Assembly (NCBI GenBank): GCA_011799875.1
Contig: CM022298.1
Span: forward strand, 498,798,857-498,862,856
Length of the DNA stretch: 64,000 bases
Origin: Thinopyrum elongatum
Lineage: Eukaryota > Streptophyta > Magnoliopsida > Poales > Poaceae
Direction of reading: 5' to 3'
Shown here: piece after piece, positions 24,169 through 36,479 of the stretch
How positions within the stretch are numbered: the first letter of the stretch is position 1
Layout: every line of letters begins with the position of its first letter
The notes under the pieces: generated by a model
Told to the model about the DNA's origin: nothing
What the model saw: only the letters and a program-made list of their open reading frames with translations
Database searches by the model: none
Translations under genes and position numbers: made by a program

Positions 24169-25263
24169 TTATAGTGGATACTTCATGGATATAATCTTTA
24201 CAAAGTCTGCAACGGTATAATTGTACTCTGGCACATGACTTGTGTCAAGCACTTTAGCTTTTTCTTCATTGCTTCTTACCACTTTAACTTCTTCAACTGG
24301 GTTAGGCCCCGGTTTAGCTGCAAACTTAGAAAAAATTAGTGTTTGGCTCTCTGCTATTTTAGCCACTTGTGCTTCCACATTCTTGCATCTTCCTTCAAGT
24401 ACCTGCACATTATTTGTTAGTCCAACAACCTTACTGGTCAATTGACCGAGTAAGTTATCATGATTCTTCAAGATATTCTTGAAGTTTTCATTCTGCCCAG
24501 TCTTACTAGCAATAAAACTTTTAAGAGTTTCTTCAAGAGTATTTATATTACTACCATTAACTCCATAAAAAATTTTGGGTGCTCCTCCAGTACCAGGATA
24601 AGGAAGTCTAGGAGCATAGCCATTATTTTCCATTTAGGATTGTATAGTAGTTTATTGACATCTCCTATGGGCTTTCCCATGATAGTTCCTCCTGCAGCTG
24701 TATCAAGCATAGTTTTTGACATATGATTTAAGCCATTATAAAACATATGAAGATTAACCATTCCTCCATTCCATGATTGGGACAGTTTCTTATAGCTTCC
24801 TTCATTCTATCCCACATAAGTGCCGATGGCTCATGTTCCTCCTGCTTGAAACATGTAATCTGAGAACGTAATTGCATAATATTTGCAGGTGGACAAAACT
24901 TAGATAAAATTTACTGCAACAATCAGCCCAAGAAGTAATACTGCCTCTAGGTAGAGCAAGAAGCCATTCCTTAGATTTTCCTCTCAAAGAGAAAGGAAAT
25001 AGACGCAATTTCAGAGCGTCAAGATCATAATCCTTTATGCATGTCATGTTGCACAATTCAGTGAAATTGTGTAGGTGCATACCGGCAAACTCAGAAGCAA
25101 AGCCTCCAAATTGGTCCTGTTGAACCATGGAAACTAAGTTCGGATTAATCTCATACTCAACGGCTACTACCTCAGGTTGTGCTATAGGTTCACGCATGAA
25201 GTTGCTGCTGGGAGTAGCAAAACTCGCAAGATTACAGGCCATAGTAATCTTTTGGTTTTTCAA
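24169..25263 (-). pseudogene. gypsy gag of C
   Basis: The segment 25263-24802 has the retrotransposon gag domain: LHNFTELCNMTCIKDYDLDA, LRLFPFSLRGKSKEWL and ITSWADCCSKF. After a frameshift, 24761-24640 carries FYNGLNHMSKTMLDTAAGG, and then 24633-24169 a helical stretch (NDNLLGQLTSKVVGLTNNVQ-like) leading to the protease. The pieces need at least two frame changes, so the gene is broken. Gag would form the particle. It begins just after the 5' LTR (25409), as expected. Confidence 0.8.
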
Positions 25264-26576
25264 CTCACAAGACTTGCAACAAAAATAAAACTTAAACTAA
25301 AAATAGAAAAGTAAAAAATAAAAACTGAAAATTAACTTTAACAAAAACTATAAACACAAAGACTAGGAATACTAAACTCTTCCCCGGCAACAGCTCTAGA
25401 AAAAGGGTTGATACCTCCTTTTATTGATCTGGTATTGGAACAGAAAAGAGTATCCCGCACCTATTTCCCCAGAGGTGACCCTGGGTTATTGAACCCACGA
25501 GAGGAAGATTCCCTTGAAGCGATGGTCTCTAGCAAGCTTTTGTCAAAGTGTCAAATCCAACTTTTGACCGGATCAGCAAGCAAATAGTGATTCAAACACT
25601 TATAATAAAAAGAGGTACGAGTATGAGGTCTTATGCTTACAACCTTGTATTTGCTCTAGGGTCAAATAGGATATTAATTTGTGCGCTAGAAGTCACCCAT
25701 CGAGATGTGCTTGTTACGGATCAAAGCGGGGGATGTGTCCAAATAACATCATGACCAGCATGAGTCCTGCATCAAGAATCAGTTGTCCTACCGCGGGCCC
25801 TATCCGTTGCGCGGGGTTGCCTTGATAATTAAGATAATGAAATCAGACAAGAGGTTTGGGCGTTTAATGACTACACCTCATTTATTCCCAAGTATATGAT
25901 CCATGTTACCCTACTAAACCTTACTGTCACCGATGTTCGGTATAACACTTCACGGTCTCCTTGCTCCTAGCCGCATCGGTGCTCGATCTCCATGATCCTG
26001 GGTACCTGTAGGGATGAAGATCGCGGAGAAGAAAAGTGACATCTTCACAGGTCAATTTTATTTCACACATACGGGATGTTATGTCAAAGTCTTCCATTGA
26101 TCCCCTCAACAAATACCTTGGGTTGCAAGGCTCATGCCTCAACCCATACCTTACTGAACTACTGACACATGGAGATCAAATCGCGGGAAGAAAACATTAA
26201 AGAACATATCTTGAGATTGATTGATTGCAATATGTCCTACAGTGGATGCATTGTGCGATGCATGATTACAAGTATGAACTAGATGGTAGAGCAATATGAT
26301 GGTGGTGGAGATGGCTATGGACATGGATATGGCGGCGACTAGGGTTTGTGGATGAAGATGATGATGAAGAGGTTCTGGCTTCTATGCTCATCGCCCCGTT
26401 GTCATTTCGACGCGGTCCCTTTAATAAAAGTTGTTCAGGTGGATGATCTGCCTCAAAATCCATGCCAAACAGGCGCTCATATGGGCACTCGCGCCCATAT
26501 GGAACATTGTCTTTTGCTCAGACTTTGTGTAGACGCCTCCTTTTGATTCATTCTTCCTCCATTCTCCTTCCATTCC

Positions 26577-27070
26577 CACTGGTACAACAAGTTGCTATAC
26601 AAACTATTTTTAACCCCTTTCCGCCACAAAGTTTTAAAGCGTCACCTTGCCTGTGTGTGCGATAGGGGGATCCTTCCCACACGACCCGAAAACCGTTGGG
26701 GATAGGTCCTTAGGTCATACATGCGAGGCAAAATGAGCTCGTCTGCGATCGGGCAAGCCATCACATACAATTATACATGCCCAATCGTTTCCGTTCTTAT
26801 GTACATCCCACACAGTGAATCCCAGACAAATGTTTCCGTTCGTATGTACATCCCACACAGTGAATCCCAGACAAACGTTTCCGTTCATATGTACATCCCA
26901 CACAGTGAATCCTGGGCAAACGTTTCCGTTCGTATGCACATCCCACACAGTGAATCCTAGATAAATGTTTACGTTCGTGTCTACATCACACATAATTTTC
27001 TGTATAGCCTCGTCTGTGATAGGTGTAACGATCACACATGCTCTGCCTCCATTAACTGTTTGCATTATTC
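26577..27070. repeat. Left terminus and subterminal 45-bp repeats of D
   Basis: After the terminal sequence, CACACAGTGAATCC recurs with TGAATCC at 26816, 26861, 26906 and 26951, exactly 45 bp apart. Each unit also has CGTTTCCGTTCGTATGTACA. Subterminal repeats are normally transposase-binding sites in CACTA elements (established for maize Spm; inferred here). Confidence 0.85.
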
Positions 27071-27374
27071 AAGTATATCACACATGATTCGATGAAGAAA
27101 ACTATATGACATTGAGCTATCCAACACACACGGTTTTACTGCTAGAAACGTTTGTAAAGTTCCATGACCCATTTAGCAGGTTTATTACTTTACTATTAAT
27201 AATTCCATTATTAAGCAAATTCACATTTCATATCGAACAGCTGTTTACCAATTTCATATTAGGCACATAAATATATTTTAACATCACAGTACGATAGCTA
27301 TGTGAAAACAACACAATACAACATATAGCTAGTTCACCTTCATAGAACATTACTAGAACAATATATTCATTTCC

Positions 27375-28760
27375 CTAATCGACTGATGCATGATCAGCCA
27401 AGTTCGTCTTCTCCACCTCTGCTTTTAGTTCAGTAAGAACCTGTTTTGCACATACCAACTAGGAAAGTGCCTCCTCCTTCGCCAACACCATCTTAGCAAA
27501 CTCTAATTTAAAAAAATCTGAGCTCATTCTCCATCTTCCTCTTTTTTCTCGTATTTCGAAATATTCTTCAGCATTGACAACATTTTCTCTAAGCCTACCT
27601 CTGTTCTCTTCCTCATACATGCTCCAGAGCTTTGCTAGGCACATCTTCGAAGGCTGTGGCCACTCTTGATAAACCCACTCCAGGTAAGAACACTTCCGTT
27701 CATCCTCTAATATTTAAAACTAAATCAGTAACAATTGTAGGGAAAATGGATTTCTAGCAACATAGAAAATCACCACATACATATTTTGAAAAACTAAAGA
27801 AACAGGTTAATTATGACATATCTTCTCTAAAAGATCAATGTGCAAATGAATTAATTGCTACTGAGACAACAACCAAATTCAGGAACATCACAAGCTATAA
27901 TTAACTACAACAACGCTACAAGTTCTTAGTCATGTACTATAAATAAAAAATCAACATTTTATGATGAAACTAAATATAACTGCAATAGCATAGCGACAGT
28001 GGATGGCATCAAAATAATACTAACAGGTGTGTACATGCACAAATTTAGTAACATGGAACTAATATCACTAAGGCCCTCCACTATGTAGGCCAAAACCGGT
28101 GTCAAAACAATTGTTGCTACATTTGGCATCGGTGCCCTACACTGCCAAGCCGATGTCAGAGGAAAAATTCAGGGAACCAGACTCCAGAGCACCTAGTTGC
28201 TCTCATGCCCAGTTACTTCATGCCATAAAGTTTTAGTATTTTACTGCTTGGCTGCTCGGATGTGTGGAGCAAAGTTGGCTACACAAACTGCTGAAGCGGT
28301 GCCAAATAATTTTCTCAGGGCACCGCTGATGAGATGGCAACATTTTTAGATACTAGGTAGAAATTGTGACACTGTCTTAACCACATCTAGAATAACATAG
28401 CACAGTGGCAGTGTTTGAATCACATCTAACCAATGATTTGTAACAACGAAAGTGGGGCTAACCATCTCTGCACATGCCAAAAACTTCCACCCACTGTCCA
28501 CATATTCAAAAGCAACTAACTTCATGCATGGAGATTGATTGTGACAACGAGCAGGAAGATCTTCAGCCACCCCCTCCATTTGTTGCAAGTGATGGTCCTA
28601 GGGACCTACAAGAGGAGGAAATCACTCAAATCGGCCGCCGGGTTAAAATCCTTTATTTCAAATCATAACCTGAGAGAGAGGAAAGAGGCCTACCCGGCTG
28701 GTGAAAGAGTCGTCATCATAGGAGGAACCGCTGGAGAGGTCATTGAAGAAGACAATGGCG
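27375..28760 (-). pseudogene. GRF-type zinc finger protein gene of D
   Basis: Three minus-strand exons can be joined in phase. Exon 1 ends SYDDDSFTSR at about 28682 (donor GTAGGC). Exon 2 (about 28597-28468) encodes ARCHNQSPCMKLVAFEYVDS and FLACAEM (donor GTTAGC). Exon 3 (27704-27375) begins DERKCSYLEWVYQEW and continues as a charged helix (LWSMYEEENRGRLRENVVNA). The C-x5-C … C … C pattern with the aromatic/Gly stretch fits GRF-type zinc fingers of plant transposon-associated genes. An in-frame stop lies at 27459 before a short further helix. The exact start is not clear. The leader upstream (28770-28960) resembles that at 37960-38110 in E. Confidence 0.6.
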
Positions 28761-29256
28761 ACCGCAGCGGTTAGACACGAGACGACAAGAGAGAGGAAGT
28801 GGCTATAGCTTGGGAAGAAAGGAGGAAGCAGGGGAAATGTGACTTGTGGTCGGGGAGAAAAGGGGGTGGGGGGGAGAGTTAGATATTTCGGCGGTACGCA
28901 AAAAATCGAAAAGCGGAGGGAAACTTTGGCGCGTGGTGCCGCTGGACACCATTCACTTTGCAAAAAGGTGTGCATCGCAAACAATTCTTCTTCTTTACGC
29001 GCATGCGATGAGTTTGAGCATTCAAATTTTGGTCAAAATTTCCCTAGGTACGGTCCTCATCCACATCATTGCATAATTTAACATTGCTTGCTAATTTGGG
29101 TACACAAAAGAGCCTACAGCACACATACCGCACATACTGAATTGAGCAATTTTAGTAATTAGAGCCAGTTGACCTAAACATTGCTCTAACGAAATACCAG
29201 CGTTATAAACAAAGGCTAAGTATGCATAATTTTAACAAAGCCGCCGACGCGCCTCC

Positions 29257-29918
29257 CTATGCCTCGCCGGTGTAAGATGAGATGTCGATGACTTGTCCTG
29301 GCGATATGCCGCCGTTGGTGGACTCCGCGTCCCCCGGGCTGAAATCGACCGCGTCCTCGTCCTCATCCTTGTCCGCAGCGCCGCCCTCAAGGTTGTAGTA
29401 CTCGTAGTAGTGGCTGCGCCAGAGCTCATGTTGGTACTCCATCGCTGATTCCTCGACGGATAGGCTGTTCTCTACCTCCTCCGTAGCCACGCGCAACTCC
29501 TCCTCCCGGTGCTCCTCGATCTCCACCGCCTCCTACATCTCCAGCTCCCGCTCGGCGATATCATGAGGAAGCAGGTGCTCCATGGCCTCCGCCACCTTTT
29601 TGGATGTGGGGTGCATGCTGGATTCTGAGGAGACCTGGAATATCTTGGCATGGGTGTCCTCGATCTTGGCGTGGATAGTCTCGACCCGGCCAGGGCGACA
29701 TCCGCGACATGGACGGCTGCTCGAGCGCTCTCGGCGTTTGCATCCACCATCACAGCAGTCATTGCAGCCATCTCGGCTGCTGCAGCTGCCTTGTCGGCTG
29801 CCGCAGACGCACTCAATGCGGGTGCGGCCACGCTCTCGGCAGAGGAGGAGGCGCTCGGGGAGGAAGCGACGACCGTACAGGCCCTCACGAAGCGTATCCA
29901 CGGTGTCATTCTTTTCAA
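29257..29918 (-). pseudogene. Alanine-rich protein gene of D
   Basis: The minus frame from 29918 begins MKRMTPWIRFVRACTVVASS and then becomes strongly alanine-rich (ESVAAPALSASAAADKAAAA, ANAESARAAVHVADVALAG). After a frameshift near 29680 it continues MHPTSKKVAEAMEHLLPHD, ERELEM, a stop, then EIEEHREEELRVATEEVE and an acidic end. It matches the E gene at 38415-39023 (ESVRAAVHS; ETVGHELDMEEAAEIDEH). Probably all-helical; no known domain. The frameshift and stop make it non-functional. Confidence 0.6.
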
Positions 29919-30059
29919 GAAGGGGTTGGGGAATGCGGATCAGGGATTCGTGGATTCGGGGGTGACCGACACTTGAGCAGACAAAGCCAGTGAAGCTTAT
30001 GGAGGAAGACATAAATTGACCCACGACTTTTCATCGCAAATGGTTCCTATAACCAACTA

Positions 30060-31330
30060 TGTGTGATGTAGTCAATTTTTTGTATTAGCTGTGAAAGACG
30101 AATTTGTAGTACAGTGGCAACGGATGGTGTTTTAAATGTAGGAGAAAATTTTGTACCGTTAACATGCACTAATACAACTATCATGTTAAAATTTGGAAAT
30201 TTTGAGGGTTCTTTTGACCTTTTTAAGACATTAAGTGAGTTTCTAGCCATTTAATGATCATAATTCAAATTTGAACTGCATGTACATGCAACAGCAAACC
30301 ATCATGGGTTGGAAAATCATATTTGTGCCCTTGTGTGCAAGTTAATTCCATTTGGAGTAAATTGAAAGGAATTTTCAAGCATATTGGTTTCACAGCTTCG
30401 ACACAAGCATTGAGTGCCATGGCTTTTAAATTCCAAAAAAATAAAAAATGATCAGAAATACATGGGACCTTGCTTGATTTAATGGCATGGCATCAAGATA
30501 TTGTGGTAAAAAATTGGTCTATTTGACAAAAGTTTGGACACACCCCCTCACAAACCGGAGCATCTCGTGAGAAGACTCATGGTTCTGAGTGGGAACAATA
30601 ATGCATGTTTGATGATGAACCGGTGGTAACTTCCTTGTATGGCCTTGAAATTTTTTCTACCATTAACATGCACTAATACAACTGTCATGTTAAAATTTGG
30701 AAATTTCCAGGGGTCATTTGACCTTTTTAAGTCATTTAAATGATTTTCTAGCCATTTAATGGCCATAATTCAAATTTGACGTAGATGAACATGCAACAGC
30801 AAACCCCCATGGGTTGGAAAATCATATTTGTGTCCTCTTGTGCGAGTTAATGCCCTGTGCAGTAAATTGCAAGGAATTTTCAAACATATTGTTGTCACAG
30901 CTTGGACACAAACATCGAGTGCCATGGCTTTTAAATTCCAAAAAATTCAAAAATGATCAGAAATACATGGAAGCTTGCTTGATGTAATCCCATGGTACTC
31001 GATTTTCAAGATGCCGTGGTAAAAAAATTGGCCTGATCGACGAAAGTTTGCACACACCCCCCTGATCGATGTTTGATGAGGAACTGGAGGTAGCTTCCTC
31101 GTATGGACTTGAAACTTTTTCTACCGTTAACATGCACTAATACAATTGTCATGTTAAAATTTGGAAATTTTCAGGGGGCATTTGACCTTTTTAAGACATT
31201 ATATGATTTTCTAGCCATTTAATGGCCGTAATTCAAATTGAACTACATGTACATGCAACAGCAAACCATCATGGGTTGGAAAAATCATTTATGTATTACA
31301 TTACATTATACAATAATATCATGGTAACAC
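30060..31330. repeat. Internal tandem array of D (about 500-bp unit, ~2.5 copies)
   Basis: ACC(G/A)TTAACATGCACTAATAC recurs at 30155, 30659 and 31123 (spacing 504 and 464). Each unit also has TTTCTAGCCATTTAATG…ACATGCAACAGCAAACC and a 'catgggttggaaaatcatat' segment. It is related in sequence and period to the array at 39230-41760 in E. Confidence 0.8.
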
Positions 31331-31695
31331 AAAATAAGCATTCGTGCCTTACATTTGGAAAGAAAATGTAAATATCTAGGAAGGCAACCGGGCCCCACAC
31401 GATTGGCACTCTATTTGGTGTCTCGAGGTTTGGAAGGTGAGTGGCACGGGTTATTAACAAGACATGATTCCATATTGGAAACCGTTAGCGATTTATTTCA
31501 CACACGGCTTTTGATGCGGGGATCGTGTGCAATTCAAGCTATAGTACTCGTAAATTCTGGCGACCGGCGTGTGTACTGCTCCCGTCGATCTAGATTCCGG
31601 CCACCAGTAAATACTACCCTGCTCACGTCGTCCCGCCTGCATTCTCATCTACATCCTCTCCTCGCTTGCCCCCTCCTCTCTCAGAAAACTCTACC
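31331..31695. other. Gene-free segment and putative leader in D
   Basis: It lies between the tandem array and the plus-strand gene. The last 100 bases are C/T-rich (CTGCATTCTCATCTACATCC), as in a plant 5' leader. No clear TATA box. Confidence 0.35.
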
Positions 31696-32278
31696 ATGGT
31701 GCCGCCAATCTGCCCACGCGCCGACGAGGAGGCACCACCCCCCGAGGATGTTTAGTCATAGAGCAGCGACGGGGAGGACCCCTACGCGCCGCCGGACGAG
31801 GTTGCGCCGGACCCCCCCCCCCCCCCCCAACTTTGGAGTGGTTCTAGGGCTAGTACAATCTTTGTATGTGGAAGTTACTGCTACCGGTTGAGAAAGCCAG
31901 GCAAGTGGCGCTCAAGAAGGTGTTGGCCGAGGAGGAAGCCATGTACTAGGCATCTCGTTAATCCCGTGAGGCGGCCTGGGAAAAGGAGGCAGTGGAGCTT
32001 TGGGGGCAGGCGCGTCTACGTGCGGAGGAGGTGTACGAAGACGGTTGGTACTTCGCCAGGAAGTCTAAAGGCGCTAGGCGCCTCATCGCTGCATGGAGGT
32101 GGGCGCCCAGTGTGCTACCGACAAGGAGCTCCGGTGGGCACCCAACGAAATGGCAAGATCGTTCGCGCGCGTCCGCCAACAAGAGGCAGATCGGCATGTC
32201 AAGCGCTGTGAGGCGGAGTACTACCTCCGTGCTGGGAGGCCGCCGCGCACCAGGGAGCTGCTGGCGAGGGGCTGCTAG
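31696..32278 (+). pseudogene. Pro- and Glu/Arg-rich protein gene of D
   Basis: The start ATG at 31696 gives MVPPICPRADEEAPPPED followed by stops. A 17-base C run (31812-31828) shifts the frame. The charged helix EKARQVALKKVLAEEEAMY, AVELWGQARLRAEEVYEDGW follows, and after another shift near 32093 it ends RWAPNEMARSFARVRQQEAD … RELLARGC at a stop at 32276. No known domain; it may form a coiled coil. It occupies the same slot as the intact gene 42117-42710 in E, although protein similarity is not obvious. Confidence 0.5.
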
Positions 32279-32662
32279 AATATTGTGCCCCTAAGGAGGG
32301 GTTATTAGTTTTAGTATTGTTTGTTTTCAATTTTATGCATTGTACGTAGTAGTTTAGTATCATCACGTATATGTGATGATATAATATATATTCTGTGATG
32401 AACTACTGAACAATTAATATATATTATGAATTTATTTTTCTATCTGTTTTCGTACTAATTTCTATCTAGGTGTTACCATCCACATGTACACAATGGAAAG
32501 CATAGACACATTGAAACAAAACAATATATAAGAGCGGAAAACATAGTACAGACATTGAAACAGAGCAATAAACAGAGTAATATTATGATTTGTGTGAATA
32601 CATAGCGATCAACGCCGAAACGACTCAACAAAATAAAACTCATCCATGACCACCATCCTTGC
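32279..32662. other. Intergenic DNA of D between convergent genes
   Basis: AT-rich, with ATATATAATATATATTCTGT-like sequence near 32380; it would hold the 3' ends of the converging genes 31696-32278 and 32663-46985. No gene seen. Confidence 0.4.
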
Positions 32663-32779
32663 CTATGGTAGCTCTTGGCTCTGCCTAAACTCGTGTAGGC
32701 GTTCGTCCAAGCGATTGACACGCTCGCGGTACATCTGGAGCGCGATCTCGAGCTCCAAGTTGGCTATTTCATCGGAGAT

Positions 32780-34315
32780 TGCTACTTATGAGCTGCGTTG
32801 GGATTCCCTCGAAGAGGAGAGGATGATGCAGTACAGTAGAGACAAGTATTTCCCTCAGTTAAAAAACAAGGTTATCAATCCAGTAGGAGAACCACGCGAC
32901 ACCTCGTGAACAACACCTACACACAAAATAACAAATACTTACACCCAACGCAAACAAGGGGTTTTCAATCCCTTGGCGATTAATTGCAAGGATCAAATCT
33001 CGTAGTGATAGATAGATAAACAAAAGCACGAAATAAAATAAACATAAAAAAGTTGCAGCAAAGTATTTTTGGTTTTTAATATATGAAAAATATAGACCAG
33101 GGGGCCATAATTTTCACTAGAGTCTTCTCTCTTGAACATAGCATAAGGTGGGTAAACAAATTATTGTTGGGCAATTGATAGAAAAGCGCATAGTTATGAC
33201 GATATTCAAGGCAATGATCATGTATATAGGCATCACGTCCAGGACAAGTAGACCGACTCATGCCTGCATCTACTACTATTACTCCACACATCGACCGCTA
33301 TCCAACATGCATCTAGAGTATTAAGTTCATAAAGAACGGAGTAACACCTTAAGCAAGATGACATGATGTAGGCAAAGTAAACTCAATCAATATGATTAAA
33401 CCCCATCATTTTATCCTTAATGGCAATAATACAAATACGTGTCTTGTCCCTTTCTGTTAGTGGGATATAGAGCACCGCAAGATTGAACCCATTACAAAGC
33501 ACCTCTCCCATTGCAAGATAAATCAATCTAGTTAGCCAAACCAAATCAATAGATCGAAGAGAAATACAAAGCTATAATAATCATGCATAAAAAGGTTCGG
33601 AGAAGACTCAAATAATATGCATGAATAATCTGATCATAAACCCACAATTCATCGGATCCCATCAAACACCCCGCAAAAAAGGATTACATCGAATAGAGAT
33701 CCAAGAATATTGAGGAGAACATTGTATTGAAGATCAAAGAGGGAGAAGAAGCCATCTAGCTACTAGCTATGGACCCGTAGGTCTGTGGTAAACAACTCAC
33801 ACATCATTAGAAGGGCAGCAAGGTTGATGTACAAGCCCTCCGTGATCGATTCCCCCTCCGACAGAGTGCCGGAGAAGGCCTCTAGATGGGATCTCGCGAG
33901 AACAGAAACTTGCGGCGGCGGAAAAAGTATTTCGGGTGGCTCTCTGATGTATTGAGAATTTATAGCGCCGGAATTAGGTCAGGAGGTGCCACGAGGGGCC
34001 CACAAGCCTGTAGGGCGCCCCTAGGGCACGTCTGGCAGGCTTGTTGCTGCCTCATGTCACTTCAGGTCTTCTCCCAAAGCTTCTAGGTTCCCTTCTGGTC
34101 TAGAAAAAATCATCAAAAAGTTTCATAACGTTTGGACTCCGTTTGGTACTGTTTTCCTGAAAAGCCAAAAACATGCAAAAACAGCAACTAGCACTGGGCA
34201 CAAGGTTAATAGGTTAGTCTGAAAATTTGATATATAATTGCATAATAAACATCCAAGATTGATACTATAATAGCATGGAACAATCAAAAATTATAGATAT
34301 GTTGGAGACATATCA
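32780..34315 (-). mobile_element. Solo LTR 2 (1536 bp) inside D
   Basis: It begins TGCTACTTATGAGC and ends GGAGACATATCA, flanked by GAGAT at 32775-32779 and 34316-34320. It is homologous throughout to 17797-19351. The minus-strand TATA sequence CTATAAATTC near 33957-33966 gives the polarity. Confidence 0.92.
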
Positions 34316-34696
34316 GAGATCACCAGCTCGAGGATGAGACGGCCATGTTCCTCTACTGCACCTAGGTGGACACCTGGGCCAAGGAGGCGCTCGAGCCTAG
34401 CGACCAGCCCATTGGCATCGAGCGGGCTGCGGACAAGGCGAACAGCGCGGCCGACGACCGGTGCAAGTACGGCGAGGTCGGGCTCTCGTGCAAGTACGCT
34501 GCAGACGGCCTCTGCCCACTCCTGGCGAGGAATGGGGCTACTGACGGGCCGTGTACCCAGCTGCAGCGCCTTGTCGATAGCTGGCAAGCGCCGATGGATC
34601 CGCTCTTGCTGTGCGGCGTGCCGCGCCCCTCGCACCACGGCGCTCCATCGGTCTCGTTGTGCGGCAAGCCGTTGCCTATCGGCGCGGATGCGCCTA

Positions 34697-35440
34697 CACT
34701 GGTACAGCGAGGTGCTATACAAACGGTTTTTAACCCCTTTCCGCAACGGCATTTCGAACCGTCGCCAAGTGAGTGACTGCGATAGGGGGTCCTTCCCACA
34801 CGACCCAGAAACCATCGGGGATATGCCCTCCTGGCACACACGCTCGGCAAAATGAGGCCGTGTGCGATCGGCGAGTGATCAAATACGGTTATACGTATAG
34901 TTGTGCTAAAAAAATACAATTATATAGGCCAAATCGTTTCCGGTCGTAAGTACATCCCACACAGTCAGTCCCCGCTAAACGTATCTGTTCGTATGTACAT
35001 TCCACACAGTCAATCCAAGGAATACATTTCCGTTAGTATGTACATCCCACACAGTTAATCCAAGAAGTACGTTTCCGTTCGTATATACATCCCACACAGT
35101 CACTCCAAGGAAAACGTTTCCATTCGCAGGTACATCACACACAATTTTCCCCATTAAATCGTTTGTGATAGCGTTGCCATTGCACACGATATAAAAAATT
35201 TATCATTTGCGTTATTCAATGCATCACACACGGTGCATAGAAGAAACTGTGTGGCAAAGGCTGTCCATCACACACACTTTTTATGTGGTAAACATTTGCG
35301 CAAGGTGGCCTAACGCAAACAGTTTTCACGAGGATGTCGTGTGTGATTGTTCATTGATCCAACATGGTTTATTCCTAGAAACTGTGTGCATTGCCTGAGG
35401 TCATCGCCCACGGTGTTTTCTCAATAACCGTTTGCAATAG
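34697..35440. repeat. Left terminus and subterminal repeats of E
   Basis: CACACAGT occurs at 34958, 35003, 35048 and 35093, 45 bp apart, within units holding CGTTTCCGTTCGTATGTACA-like sequence. From 35200 to 35440 a second repeat type occurs (CACACACGGTGCATAG, AACTGTGTGCATTGC), similar to the right-end repeats of both elements. Confidence 0.85.
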
Positions 35441-35693
35441 AAAAACCCAATTAGCAAGCTAATTGGCCATTAGCAGGCTAATTGCCCTATTATTAATAAT
35501 CCATTTATTAATCTAATTGACATTTCATATTAAGCACACAATATATTTCATTTCCATATTAAGGAAGCAGGATTTCATAATTGAAATACATCAGAGTACA
35601 ACATCATATAGCTTCAGCACTCAGCTACCCCATTACACAACTGCACCAGCACCAAGTTTCACATGCAACATCTATACCCTTTCGAAATTAGCA

Positions 35694-36349
35694 TCATAGA
35701 CGGTACATAGACAGATGCATCTCATCTGGAAAACTGCTGAAGCGGCAGGCGAATATTGAGCCTTCATTGATGTTGAAGGTCTTTGCAACTTTAGGGCAGT
35801 GCCTGTGGATGATTGACCGTCCATCCTTCGTCCTCTTCAGGAACACTTCAATATTGAACCGTGGGTGTTGTATGAAAACCTTCCTCGCCTCCTGACCATA
35901 TAGGTGGTTTGAGAGGTAATCATCAGTGAACTGCTTTGGAAAGGCCTGAAAACAAGGATGTGCATAAATATCTTCTCTATATTGGAAATGGGGCAAAGGA
36001 ATAAAAAAAGGCAAGGTATAATAGTTAGTACCATCTTGTAGTGAACTGATGTCTTCTTCATTGTGCAGACAAAGATCTTATTGTTTTTTGTCGCTAGTTT
36101 CTTTATCCTAACAATCTTTCTGAGTTTCTTGACTTGACTGATATTCATGGACAACTCATTTCCCCATATGCAAAAAGGGTCAAACAGTGTGTCAAAACCT
36201 CTGACAGTAGGACCTACATGTGCAAGACCAAATTGTTAAAAACCTAAATATTAGAATAGTTCCTGCAATTGCACAATAATGTGCTATTAGACAAAGGACC
36301 ACGCATGTGCAAACCTCGATTGTAAACCTCAGTGCTTCCCACTGTTTCC
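35694..36349 (-). CDS. B3-like DNA-binding domain gene of E (3 exons seen)
   Basis: Minus-strand exons 36349-36315, 36213-36032 and 35945-35694 have GT/AG borders and join in phase. The product of about 155 residues reads ETVGSTEVYNRG, GFDTLFDPFCIWGNELSMN, a basic segment KKLRKIVRIKKLATKNNK, then FVCTMKKTSVHYKM-AFPKQF, FNIEVFLKRTKDGRS, VAKTFNINEGSIFACRFSSF and a final HLSMYRL. Plant B3 domains have this order: an F-x-x-x-M start, a P-K-x-F strand, a basic middle, and the N-x-x-x-G-x-x-x-x-F/R-F end. No internal stop. The first exon is missing or not recognised (exon 36349-36315 needs an upstream start). Probably nuclear. It might share a transcript with the ORF at 37422. Confidence 0.6.
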
Positions 36350-36479
36350 CTGCAACACATATAAGGTAGTTAGTCATCAGGTTAAGTGAGGGTTCGAATG
36401 CTATCAGTAAAATATGTTGATGAAAAATAAGCACATTGCAGATTCATCAGATTAATTCAAGCCACATGGAAAACCCATT

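Noticed and set aside
26760..27000. 45-bp regularly spaced repeats as a CRISPR array
   Set aside because: Repeats are contiguous without unique spacers, lie next to a transposon end, and the genome is a plant's.
31355..31891. 178-codon plus-strand frame
   Set aside because: Crosses the junction of tandem array and leader and the C17 run; the frame starting at 31696 fits better.
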